Source: Mycoavidus cysteinexigens_B
GTDB lineage: Bacteria > Pseudomonadota > Gammaproteobacteria > Burkholderiales > Burkholderiaceae
NCBI GenBank assembly: GCA_031963465.1
Contig: JASSUG010000003.1
Location: forward strand, 62,001-126,000
Length of the DNA stretch: 64,000 nucleotides
Direction of reading: 5' to 3'
Shown: piece after piece, positions 36,878 to 44,343 of the stretch
Layout of the letters: each line of letters begins with the position of its first letter
Position numbering within the stretch: the stretch's first letter is position 1
The notes under the pieces: model-generated
Database searches by the model: none
Seen by the model: the letters and a program-made list of their open reading frames with translations, nothing else
Told to the model about the DNA's origin: nothing
Made by a program: the position numbers and the translations under genes

Positions 36878-37189
36878 TTGGCGTTTAATCTCTTCGGGTT
36901 TAATTCCGCGCCGGTGTTTGACGAACGTATGGATGAAGCTCTCAGAGAGGTGTGCCTAAAGGTTTCGAAGCGGTATGAGTTGAAGTTTCTGGAGATTAGA
37001 ACGGACGAAGATCACGTTCATTTTTTGGTTCAGGCGGTGCCGACGTACAGTGTGTCGAAAATTGTCCAGATTCACAATTCAGCCTGCAATTGGCGGCTGA
37101 ACTGTGATCAAGAGACAGCAGCAAGCTGCGGGGTGGTTCATTTCAAGCCAAGCACCTTTGGCTTGACCTCAGTTACGACGCTTGGCTGA
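36878..37189 (+). pseudogene. Fragment of an IS200/IS605-type Y1 transposase (tnpA)
   Basis: The internal part FDERMDEALREVC, KFLEIRTDEDHVHFLVQ and VPTYSVSKIVQI is typical of IS200-type TnpA; HVHFL is the HUH metal motif. Upstream, the expected YRRRVFDE reads as APVFDE because of an apparent one-base deletion at CGCCGGTG. Downstream similarity stops after VQI, so the catalytic Tyr region is absent. It is a dead remnant. Confidence 0.65.
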
Positions 37190-37196
37190 GGTCAAG
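37146..37196. repeat. Nested inverted repeat at the end of the lipoprotein operon
   Basis: CTTGACCTCAG (37162-37172) is matched perfectly by CTGAGGTCAAG (37186-37196). AGCCAAGC (37146-37153) can alternatively pair with GCTTGGCT (37180-37187). It may be an end structure of the IS200 remnant or a terminator for the minus-strand lipoprotein genes that end 40 bp away. Confidence 0.45.
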
Positions 37197-37235
37197 TACA
37201 TCAAACGCCTCTACGAACTGCTACTGCGCAGAGCG

Positions 37236-37895
37236 TTAATCCGTGCCGTAGCTGGGCGAACGCGGGCCGTAGAGGATCCCCCCTGGTTGCGCCGATAACA
37301 GACGCAAGCTTGTTGTTCCGGCAATCCCGTAGCTCCGGTCGGTTGAACTGTTGATGATCTGCTTGACCACCGCTGTCATCAGCATACCAACCAGGCTGCC
37401 GCCGTTATTGTTGCCTTCGTTGCTCGACGCGCTGGCATAGCCGGTCCACAAGGTCTGGCCGCTCCTGAGGTCCACCAGCCTGGCATTGGCCGCCACGATG
37501 CTGACACTGTCGAACACCATATACTTGGTGCCGTACTGCGTGATCGTGATATACAGAGCGGCATCAGCGCTGAAGATGTCTCTGAGCTTGGCGACCGGCA
37601 CGTCGTGGATATCGCTGGCAACGGTCAGGCCATTCTGCTGGAAGGTCTCGTTCACTAGTGTGACCGGCAGCACGTAGTAGCCTGCCTCGGCTAGCGGCAC
37701 AGTCACCTGCGACAACATGCCGTAGCTTGCGCCCACTTCTAGCGATTTGTTAAGCGGCGGTAAGACGACGATCGAGCGCGGCTTGCTGGCCTTGAAGGCC
37801 GAATAGTCGACCTTCTTCGTTGGCGCTGCACAAGCCGCCATCAAGACAACCAGGCCAGCGGCGGTAAACAGTTTTAGGAAGCGCTGGGTCATCAT
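37236..37895 (-). CDS. GNA1162-family (DUF799) lipoprotein
   Basis: The 219-residue protein has a lipoprotein signal peptide: hydrophobic FTAAGLVVLMAA then the Cys at about residue 22 (AACAAP). The mature part has IVVLPPLNKSLEVGASYGMLSQV and ADAALYITITQYGTKY, typical of the GNA1162 family, which resembles TolB and CsgG-type periplasmic proteins. Its ATG overlaps the stop of the DUF4810 gene (ATGA). The three-gene set CsgG-DUF4810-DUF799 is conserved as an outer-membrane lipoprotein system of unknown function. Confidence 0.85.
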   Translation of the reverse strand: MMTQRFLKLFTAAGLVVLMAACAAPTKKVDYSAFKASKPRSIVVLPPLNKSLEVGASYGMLSQVTVPLAEAGYYVLPVTLVNETFQQNGLTVASDIHDVPVAKLRDIFSADAALYITITQYGTKYMVFDSVSIVAANARLVDLRSGQTLWTGYASASSNEGNNNGGSLVGMLMTAVVKQIINSSTDRSYGIAGTTSLRLLSAQPGGILYGPRSPSYGTD

Positions 37896-38260
37896 TGGGT
37901 CCCCTTTTTGACGTTCTTCATCAGGAAGTCGATATAGGCTGCCGACTCTGGAAACAGCGCCTTCTCGGTCTGGAATTCCTGGACCATTTGGTCATCCTTG
38001 CCTAAGCTCGAATACAGAAGGCCCAGATGGGCATGGTAGCCTGGTGGTACCGCACCGTTAGTTGACTTGATCTTCTCCAGGCCGCGTTCAAGTTCAGCAA
38101 TCTGCTTTTCCTTCGATGCGCCCTTGAAGTATTCGTAAACCTGCGGCTGGTAGCCCTCCCACTGATACAGCGGCTTGCTCGGCGCGGCGCAACCGGCCAG
38201 CAGCGCGCCTCCCATGACGGCAGCAGTGGCTGCTCGCCATATCGTAAACGTTGTGCTCAT
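37892..38260 (-). CDS. DUF4810 family lipoprotein
   Basis: A 122-residue lipoprotein starting MSTTFTIWRAATAAVMGG with lipobox LLAGC. The mature part has the family signature PLYQWEGYQPQVYEYFKG and a TPR-like pair of helices (PPGYHAHLGLLYSSLGK). The ATG at 38260 is preferred over an upstream one at 38320 because it gives a normal signal peptide. It is the middle gene of the three-gene operon and is coupled to the next gene by a four-base overlap. It probably binds its two partners. Confidence 0.85.
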   Translation of the reverse strand: MSTTFTIWRAATAAVMGGALLAGCAAPSKPLYQWEGYQPQVYEYFKGASKEKQIAELERGLEKIKSTNGAVPPGYHAHLGLLYSSLGKDDQMVQEFQTEKALFPESAAYIDFLMKNVKKGTQ

Positions 38261-38298
38261 GATTGTCGTTATCCCTTTCGATGTGCTATTGCTCTGCC

Positions 38299-38991
38299 TC
38301 ATTGCGCGCCTGGCTTCCACGCGCCGCTTTCAATACTATTGACCAGGTTCGTCACGGCCTCTCGCATGGCCAGGTCTAGCACCTTGCCGTTGAGCGTCGA
38401 GTCGTAGCTGGCGGTGCCGCCAAAACCGATCATTTCACGATTTGACAGCTTGTATTCGCCCGCTCCGCCAGCCGAGAACACCACTTCGGAGGTGGCGATG
38501 TTAACCACATTCAGACTGACCTTCGCATAGGCGACCTGCTCCATGCCGCGTCCTAGGATGCCGAACAACTGGCGGTCGCCGGTTTCCTTGCGACCGAATT
38601 CAGTCACGTCGCCGGTGATCACGTAATCCGCGCCCTTGAGCTTCTGCGTCGCGTTCTTGATGGCGGCCTCCTGCTTGATCTCGGCTAGGTTGTCGCGATC
38701 GAGCACGTTGAAGCGGTTGGTCTGCTGCAGGTGCGTAATCAAGATGGTCTTGGCCTGGCCGCCAAGGCGATCGACACCGTCTGAGAACACGCCGCGCATA
38801 TAGGCTGATCGATTATCGAACTTGCCCACCGCGATGGGCGCGCGCACACCCGCGTAGGGACGGCTTGCGCTTTCCACTTTCTGCACTGGCAGCACCTGCG
38901 ACGTTTCGGTCGCGCACCCACCCAGCATGACGACGAGCAGGGCTGTACCGACACAAGATATGCCTGCCATTGCCCCAGAAGGTGCTTTCAT
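38299..38991 (-). CDS. CsgG/HfaB-family outer-membrane lipoprotein
   Basis: From the ATG at 38991 the signal peptide MKAPSGAMAGISCVGTALLV leads to lipobox LGGC. The mature protein has RAPIAVGKFDNRS, ILITHLQQTNRFNVLDRDNL, GADYVITGDVTEFG and NVVNIATSEVVFS, the CsgG core fold. CsgG itself forms a nine-fold secretion pore for curli; here no curli genes are present, so this belongs to the widespread CsgG-DUF4810-GNA1162 operon type. By eye the operon is more GC-rich than the flanking fragments. Longer in-frame starts at 39036 and 39129 exist. Confidence 0.85.
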   Translation of the reverse strand: MKAPSGAMAGISCVGTALLVVMLGGCATETSQVLPVQKVESASRPYAGVRAPIAVGKFDNRSAYMRGVFSDGVDRLGGQAKTILITHLQQTNRFNVLDRDNLAEIKQEAAIKNATQKLKGADYVITGDVTEFGRKETGDRQLFGILGRGMEQVAYAKVSLNVVNIATSEVVFSAGGAGEYKLSNREMIGFGGTASYDSTLNGKVLDLAMREAVTNLVNSIESGAWKPGAQ

Positions 38992-39363
38992 AATATGTCT
39001 CGTGAGCGAAAAATTTGTTTGCTTTTCAATTTTCATAGGATTAGTTCTTATCGGATGTGAATAATTATGTACTAGTGAGGCGTTGATGCAACCAATGCGA
39101 AAAATACCTAATAATGAGTAAGTCGTCAATAGTAGATGCCAATAAATAAGGCTTAAGCATTCACTAATTTTTGATAAAGTTATTTTACAAAAAAGTAGGA
39201 GAAAGGCTCAATTTTTGAATGTTTTATAGGATAATTTGCTTATTTTTAATCGTTTTAAAAAGTAGAAAGTTAAGCAGCAAGCGTTCATTTTTGTTTCGCG
39301 GCGATGCCTCCAATCGCCACATTGGGGGTAAGCGCAACCATGTGACCTTACCAGCAAGCAGCG

Positions 39364-39555
39364 GATACAGAAGTCGCGCAGGCCATCAGCACCGCTGTGC
39401 TTAGACCGGTCATAACCGCAGTAAACGCTGGGCTGGAAACTCACTTCGGCGAGCGAGGCAGCATGCTATCGAATGGCGGCTTGTTGACGAAAAATGGCAT
39501 CTATGCGAGTCTCTGGCATCAGCAGCTTGGGTCTCATGTTATGAACGCGCCTTAA
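39364..39555 (+). pseudogene. 3' remnant of an ABC exporter ATPase gene
   Basis: The open frame reads DTEVAQAISTAVL, then a degenerate stretch, then ERGSMLSNGGLLTKNGIYASLWHQQ. The first segment resembles the D-loop helix and the last the C-terminus of ABC exporters of the MsbA or peptide-exporter type. Walker A, signature and Walker B are absent, and the distance between the two recognisable parts is too short. It may be what is left of an export system near the NRPS. The rest of 38992-39763 shows no gene. Confidence 0.5.
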
Positions 39556-39764
39556 GTCGCGCTGCTTTTTAAGTATTTTTTGGGATGCGCGGGCCTAATT
39601 TGCAAAGCAAGTCAGCAATATTTCGAATGGGTATCTATTGCAACTTATCAAAAAGGAGAGGGGGTATTTCAAAAATATTTTTTATCGTAATTCTAAGGCA
39701 TAGCTGACAATTAATTTTAATAAAGTTCTGTTTCAGAACTTAATATGTAACCCATACTTATCCT

Positions 39765-40310
39765 ATGAAAATTCAGAAAATTTTTTGTTTTATAACAACC
39801 GCCATCGTATTTCAGTTAACAGCCGTTGCTAACGAGCATGCCGATTTTAGTGGTGCGGTGACAGCTTCTATCGACCAGCATGTAGTCAAACCTTATCAAG
39901 AGGGAGGTTGGGATATTTACCTAACCGGTTATGCTTGGCATACAGGGGCTACGTTTAGCGGAAAAAAATTAAACTCTAAAGCGTATGGAGGTGGCATTGG
40001 CAAGCACTGGGTTGACGTCAATGGACGTGAAGATTTGCTGTATTTCTTGGCGTTTTCTGATTCATATAAGCATCTTCAGCCGACTGTTGGCTATGCGCGT
40101 CAATGGTTCACTAAACCCATTGGCCCGATTTCGTTAGGTGGAGGTTTTACCGTGGGATTGACTGGGCGGGAAGATATACTTCATTACCTACCTTTGCCAG
40201 TGCTATTGCCGATAGGTTCAGTACGTTTTAAGCAGTTTTCGCTGATGGGTACAGTGGTCCCACGCAAAAAAGGAGCGTTGGGGTTGGTTTGGGGGCGCTA
40301 TCAATTCTAA
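39765..40310 (+). CDS. pagP: Lipid A palmitoyltransferase PagP
   Basis: The 181-residue outer-membrane beta barrel has a cleavable signal (IFCFITTAIVFQLTAVA). The catalytic His lies in YLTGYAWHTG, and the Asp-Ser pair in FSDSYKHLQP. Aromatic-terminated strands follow, ending VWGRYQF. PagP moves a palmitate from phospholipid to lipid A, protecting against antimicrobial peptides and innate immune recognition. It stands alone, preceded by a long AT-rich region and the ABC remnant. The family assignment is strong. Confidence 0.9.
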   Translation: MKIQKIFCFITTAIVFQLTAVANEHADFSGAVTASIDQHVVKPYQEGGWDIYLTGYAWHTGATFSGKKLNSKAYGGGIGKHWVDVNGREDLLYFLAFSDSYKHLQPTVGYARQWFTKPIGPISLGGGFTVGLTGREDILHYLPLPVLLPIGSVRFKQFSLMGTVVPRKKGALGLVWGRYQF

Positions 40311-40340
40311 CAAGATAAACTGAACTTGGATGGCGCTTCG

Positions 40341-40505
40341 ATGGCAGGGGCAGAAGGACTCATATCGTTTAACCAAAGGCTCTTGCAGCAAAAGGGAAGA
40401 GTCGGCGAGCTGGTGTTATCCCATCCAAGCACAATCGCTCGCTCTGCTACGCCTGCTTATGCGGATCAAATGGTCCGTAAGCTGATGTTCATCAGCATAG
40501 GGTAA
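40341..40505 (+). other. Short unrecognised ORF in the pagP-helicase gap
   Basis: The 326-bp stretch 40311-40636 contains one open frame of 54 codons (MAGAEGLISFNQ start, then RLLQQKGRVGELVL and QMVRKLMFISIG). It lacks a clear ribosome binding site. I do not recognise it; it could be a gene remnant. The rest of the gap shows a GC-rich hairpin-like sequence (CCCCTCC with GAAGGGG near 40545-40569) and nothing else. Confidence 0.2.
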
Positions 40506-40636
40506 GAGAGCAGGGCGCCGCTGAACTTCGCCCTAAAATTGGCTCCCCTCCAGTTCACTTCGGAAGGGGCGAAGCGGTCCGGTTAGCTAATCGGCGGCAA
40601 GTGTTTTGTCCCGTCGCTCATGGCTGGTAAACGCCT

Positions 40637-43600
40637 TCACGAAGCTACCCATTCCATCGGTTCAAGAGCCGAACTCCACTCCTCATTGAAGAGGTAGGTT
40701 GCTAAGAGCCCCGAAGGGCGGCTACGTTTGGCCACATCAAACAATGCTAGGTTGCCAATAACCAGGAAGCTGTCCCTGGCGCGAGACACCGCGACGTTCA
40801 ACATATTGGGTTTTTGGTCAAAAAAAGCGCCGCCCTTAAACGATGATCCATAGGTTGGCGAGAAAATTACTATGGCGCGCTCAGCTCCTTGCAGAGCGTG
40901 GACGGTGCCTATGGTCAGTCTGCTGTTTTTACTTGCGAGATCGGGCATTTCTTTGCGGAGTTGGCGTTCTATAACGCCAGCTTGTGAGGCGAAAGGGGTT
41001 ACGATGCCAACTAGCTTCCAAAGGGGGATTGTTGTCCCATATTCATCGCTGTAGTGTCTTTCGATTGCTGCCCGGTTAGTCTTTAACCATTCTACGATGG
41101 CCTTGGCTTCATCAGTGTTCTGGCGACTTCCACCCACCTTCTTATCTTGACTTGCAACGTTCAAGTAAGCGAACGGTGGGAGCAGGCGATCTGAGGGCTT
41201 GATAGGCGCGCGCAGTGGTTCAAGACGGCCAGAATAGATCAGATCGTTACAATAGGCGATTAATTCTGGTACGCAGCGGCGGTGTTCGGTGAGCATTAGG
41301 CCGCCCATGTCTTTGTATTTTTGGACAGAGCAACAGCGGTTGGCGATACGCATTAAGTTGCCGCTTGCAGGCGTGTAGCCGGCTCCCTCTAGGACATCGT
41401 AGCGGGCATCGTGCGGGGTCGGTATTAACCCCGATTTTACTGCGTTGGTTCGATCGGTCCCTTCGCCATTGTTCCAGACTGGCTCAATCTGATAAATATC
41501 GCCGACCACAAGGGCGCGTTTGGCGAGCGCGAACATTGCGGCCCCAACGTCTGGTGATACCTGACCGGCCTCGTCTACGATCAATAGGTCGATTGTGTTC
41601 CAGAATGGTATGTCTTCGCCCTGCCAGGCGGTAAAGAACGAGGGAGCCATATGGAAGTTCGACACGAGGCAAGGCGAGAGTTTGGCAAACCTACGATACT
41701 TCGCTTCCAGCTTGTTGCGCCCCTTTGAATCAGTGTCACGAGCCTCTAGCCGTTTTTTCATTTCTAACAACCACTTGCCTGACCAGTACCAATCAGACAC
41801 GCGAAACATTGGTGCTCGCAGAGCTTTGTCGAGTTGATCGTTTAGGTCGCTGAGAGTCACGTTGACGTCAAGTAGGTTAGCGTGACTGCCCTTTAAGGCG
41901 TTTTCCCAGTTCTGGAAAGCCATTTTGACCTTCGACTGCGCTTGTTCAGCAGTCTTGCGCTGTTTGAGCGATGTGGCTTTTCTGTTGTTGATAACAGCGG
42001 AGCGTTTTGCAATAGACGCCAATGCGGAGGATTGGCATTCCATCGCAGCTTGCTTAAGAGCGGCCAAATGCTGTTGGACGCCATCATCCCGATGCAGTTG
42101 ATTTGCGGTTAGGGGGTTGGACATAAGAAAGCACCGATCACGTGCCATTCTGCGCCGCCGTATTGGCGGCAAAAAGCTCAACAGGTCGAGCCATAGAGGA
42201 GAGCTGGCAAGATAAGAGTTCCAGTTTTGTTCGGCGCAATTGATCGTGCGCCATTGTGCCTCGTAGTTACTTTTAGCTGCTTCTATTGCCTGTTTACAGG
42301 TCACAAGCTGTTTGTCCGCAGCGCAAATCACCATGTGCTCGGTATCGATTTGCTCTTGGTGGTAAGCTAACGATTGCTGGCACGAGCTTTCTGCTCCATC
42401 GGCAATATTTTGGCCGGTTATTCGGTAAATTTTATAGCGAGCTGCAATGATAGCTTTGAGCTTCTGCTCCAAGTACTTCAAATATTTATGCAGCGCTTCG
42501 ACGGCTTTTGCAACTGAATCGTGCTTCTGTTCGAATAGGGCTGAAGCTTGTTCCAAAAAATACTTTTCTGCTGATTTGACTGCTTCTGCAGTCTCATACT
42601 CGGAATAGGGATGACTTTTGCCTGTGCAGGTCGGGTGCTTACTTTCACGGAATTCAGATGCGAGAAACAAGCCGAAGCCTCCATCGTAGGGATGCCATCG
42701 CTTGTGGTTGGTCTCTGCGCAGATTTTAGCGAAGCTGTCCAAGACGTTCTCGACAGCTTTGACATTTGTTGAGGCGACAACGATAAGAGGACACTCTGAC
42801 TCTTTTAGGGCAGCGTCGATCCATAACTGAGCGACAACGCTCTGAAGTAATGTGGTTTTGCCGGTGCCTGGTGGTCCATTGATGGAGAGTACGCAGGCTT
42901 CGTTAAGACGAACTAGTTCAACCATCGCTTCACGCTGAGATGGCGATAATGGATGCTCTGGACTAATGTGACCTACTGTATTGGCGTACCACTGTTCAGC
43001 TTTTTGTATGGCAGGCGGTGGTTGCGATGGTTGACTCGAGATCGTGCGCAGGCTATCGAGCAACGGAAATCCTATTCCATTACGATTGATCATCTGGTCA
43101 TAAAGTTTGATTAGATGTTTGGCGATAATGGGGGGATCGTAGGGAATGCCGTGCCAGGCAGAAACCAGTTCATATCCGTCTGGGGCAAAGACGGGCGGCA
43201 TGTCAACCTCATCGGAGTCGAATGGAAGCAATGGTAGCCTGGCTCCTGTGACTGTTTGGAAGAGCTCTGATGCTATCTTTAAAGTGTCGTCAAAAGAGCA
43301 GGCTTTATTGGGCAAATTACTTATGAATTTGTCATAATTTCCAAGGCTGCCGATGGCTACAGATTTCAGTGTGGGTTCCAGCAGGTCACGTGGAATCCAT
43401 GGGTGCCGGTCTGGATCGGGCCACAAACCTCCAGATCGATCTAATAAGCAAGGAATACAGAGCACTGTCAAACCCTTGTGGATGTCACCTGCCTCCTGTT
43501 TGACGCCATGACCTGCCAATTCGGATAAGCGAGCAGCAACTAGCATGAAGGGGATCGTTTTTGCTGATGCACTATTTGAGCGTGCTTTGCTTATATTGAA

Positions 43601-43807
43601 TTGGGCAGTTATCCATTGGGTAATATCTGGCTCGGCAGCGGTCACTTGCCATGTCCCGCTATCGTTACTGATCGCAATAGGCTTGCTCTCTGCTGGGACT
43701 TCAGGGTGAAGTAAACTTACCTCTGCGAGCGCGGCCCGCCAGTATGGTAAAGGCACCTTATTGATTAGGCTAACTTCACTCATGCTTGAGAAATTCTTGT
43801 TGTGCAT
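40637..43807 (-). CDS. Large Upf1/DNA2-like superfamily 1 helicase with coiled-coil insertion
   Basis: From the ATG at 43807 (AAGGGA ribosome binding site six bases before it) the protein has about 1056 residues. An unrecognised amino-terminal domain of about 290 residues precedes Walker A GPPGTGKTT (about 302-310). A long helical insertion with His-Glu-rich coils (about 400-690) follows, then motif II LIVDEAGQVSPD (about 740), GDIYQIEPV, TEHRRCVPE, TIGTVHALQGAERAIVIFS and NVAVSRARDSF. These match COG1112-type helicases. Such genes are frequent in defence islands, but no partner gene is adjacent. A longer reading from 43888 runs into a broken toxin gene and is not the real start. Confidence 0.82.
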   Translation of the reverse strand: MHNKNFSSMSEVSLINKVPLPYWRAALAEVSLLHPEVPAESKPIAISNDSGTWQVTAAEPDITQWITAQFNISKARSNSASAKTIPFMLVAARLSELAGHGVKQEAGDIHKGLTVLCIPCLLDRSGGLWPDPDRHPWIPRDLLEPTLKSVAIGSLGNYDKFISNLPNKACSFDDTLKIASELFQTVTGARLPLLPFDSDEVDMPPVFAPDGYELVSAWHGIPYDPPIIAKHLIKLYDQMINRNGIGFPLLDSLRTISSQPSQPPPAIQKAEQWYANTVGHISPEHPLSPSQREAMVELVRLNEACVLSINGPPGTGKTTLLQSVVAQLWIDAALKESECPLIVVASTNVKAVENVLDSFAKICAETNHKRWHPYDGGFGLFLASEFRESKHPTCTGKSHPYSEYETAEAVKSAEKYFLEQASALFEQKHDSVAKAVEALHKYLKYLEQKLKAIIAARYKIYRITGQNIADGAESSCQQSLAYHQEQIDTEHMVICAADKQLVTCKQAIEAAKSNYEAQWRTINCAEQNWNSYLASSPLWLDLLSFLPPIRRRRMARDRCFLMSNPLTANQLHRDDGVQQHLAALKQAAMECQSSALASIAKRSAVINNRKATSLKQRKTAEQAQSKVKMAFQNWENALKGSHANLLDVNVTLSDLNDQLDKALRAPMFRVSDWYWSGKWLLEMKKRLEARDTDSKGRNKLEAKYRRFAKLSPCLVSNFHMAPSFFTAWQGEDIPFWNTIDLLIVDEAGQVSPDVGAAMFALAKRALVVGDIYQIEPVWNNGEGTDRTNAVKSGLIPTPHDARYDVLEGAGYTPASGNLMRIANRCCSVQKYKDMGGLMLTEHRRCVPELIAYCNDLIYSGRLEPLRAPIKPSDRLLPPFAYLNVASQDKKVGGSRQNTDEAKAIVEWLKTNRAAIERHYSDEYGTTIPLWKLVGIVTPFASQAGVIERQLRKEMPDLASKNSRLTIGTVHALQGAERAIVIFSPTYGSSFKGGAFFDQKPNMLNVAVSRARDSFLVIGNLALFDVAKRSRPSGLLATYLFNEEWSSALEPMEWVAS

Positions 43808-43888
43808 CGTTTTCCCTTGCCTGGGATGATTGATTAAGTGTGCGGTCTTCTCGAGTAATAGCTTATGAAGGTCGAGCACTACGATCAT
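43807..43888 (-). pseudogene. ParE/RelE-type toxin internal fragment
   Basis: In frame with the helicase but upstream of its start, the translation LDLHKLLLEKTAHLINHPRQGK matches in pattern the middle of ParE/RelE toxins of the WTRPA type (ALDELL-EKA--L--HP-LG). It follows the antitoxin fragment at 43863-43961 in another frame. It is a leftover of a toxin-antitoxin pair that now abuts the helicase. Confidence 0.5.
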
Positions 43889-43961
43889 GCTCTTTGATCG
43901 CTGCCGTGAATTGTTCTGTTAGGCCTTTGCTGATCCGGAAGGTGCAAATTGTTTCGCTCAT
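43863..43961 (-). pseudogene. Truncated ribbon-helix-helix antitoxin (amino-terminal part)
   Basis: A 32-residue frame beginning MSETICTFRISKGLTEQF and ending EHDRSARPS. TFR(V/I)-(D/S)-LK-(E)QFTAAAK is the start of DinJ/RelB-like antitoxins paired with ParE-type toxins. A strong AAGGAG ribosome binding site and an AT-rich TATAAT-like sequence precede it, so expression signals are intact, but the frame stops where GAQLLRDFM should follow. Confidence 0.55.
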
Positions 43962-44022
43962 GATTATGACTCCTTTATATTATAATTAAATCGCATGGTA
44001 GCATATTGTGCTTCCCGCTGAG

Positions 44023-44121
44023 TCAGTGCGAGTCGAGCGCTGCATTTGGATTATCGGTAGCGATATACTTACGAATGGCTTTTCGGTCTTCTTGTGCTGG
44101 GCGAGTCCAGACCAGTTGCAT
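44023..44121 (-). pseudogene. ParE-type toxin, amino-terminal fragment
   Basis: The 32-codon frame MQLVWTRPAQEDRKAIRKYI continuing ATDNPNAALDSH is a characteristic ParE/RelE start (WTRPA--DR-AIR-YIA-DNP-AAL). It then stops where the protein should continue for about 60 residues. It lies just after an antitoxin tail (44160-44270) and before a second antitoxin start, so the locus holds two partial toxin-antitoxin copies. Confidence 0.6.
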
Positions 44122-44156
44122 GAGCTAGCGCCAGTTATCTTGCACCGTGTTTCTGT

Positions 44157-44270
44157 GTGCTAGGCCGCTGCTTCGCCTTTGACTTCTTCTGCCGAAATGA
44201 TGTCGCTGGCATTGGCCGCGTTGATGCCAATCTGTAATGCGTTTTTGCATTAACAAGGCATGGATCAATA
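44157..44270 (-). pseudogene. Antitoxin C-terminal fragment upstream of the ParE fragment
   Basis: On the minus strand the frame LQIGINAANASDIISAEEVK ends GEAAA-stop about 35 bases before the ParE-like ATG. This resembles the tail of RelB/DinJ-like antitoxins (IGLDSANAG--VS-EEVEA-FAA). No start remains. Boundaries are approximate. The rest of 43962-44343 appears to hold only spacer and the rep promoter region. Confidence 0.45.
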
Positions 44271-44343
44271 TTTTTTCTGCGCGTGTTAAGATCATCCCCC
44301 TTGTGCCGATTCACGGCCCTTTTATCTGAATATAAAGCATACG

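Noticed and set aside
39208..39444. Minus-strand frame of 78 codons in the gap before pagP
   Set aside because: The opposite strand carries recognisable ABC-exporter sequence; the minus reading resembles nothing.
43808..43888. Helicase start at 43888
   Set aside because: The first 27 residues resemble a ParE toxin segment, and a good ribosome binding site is present only before the ATG at 43807.
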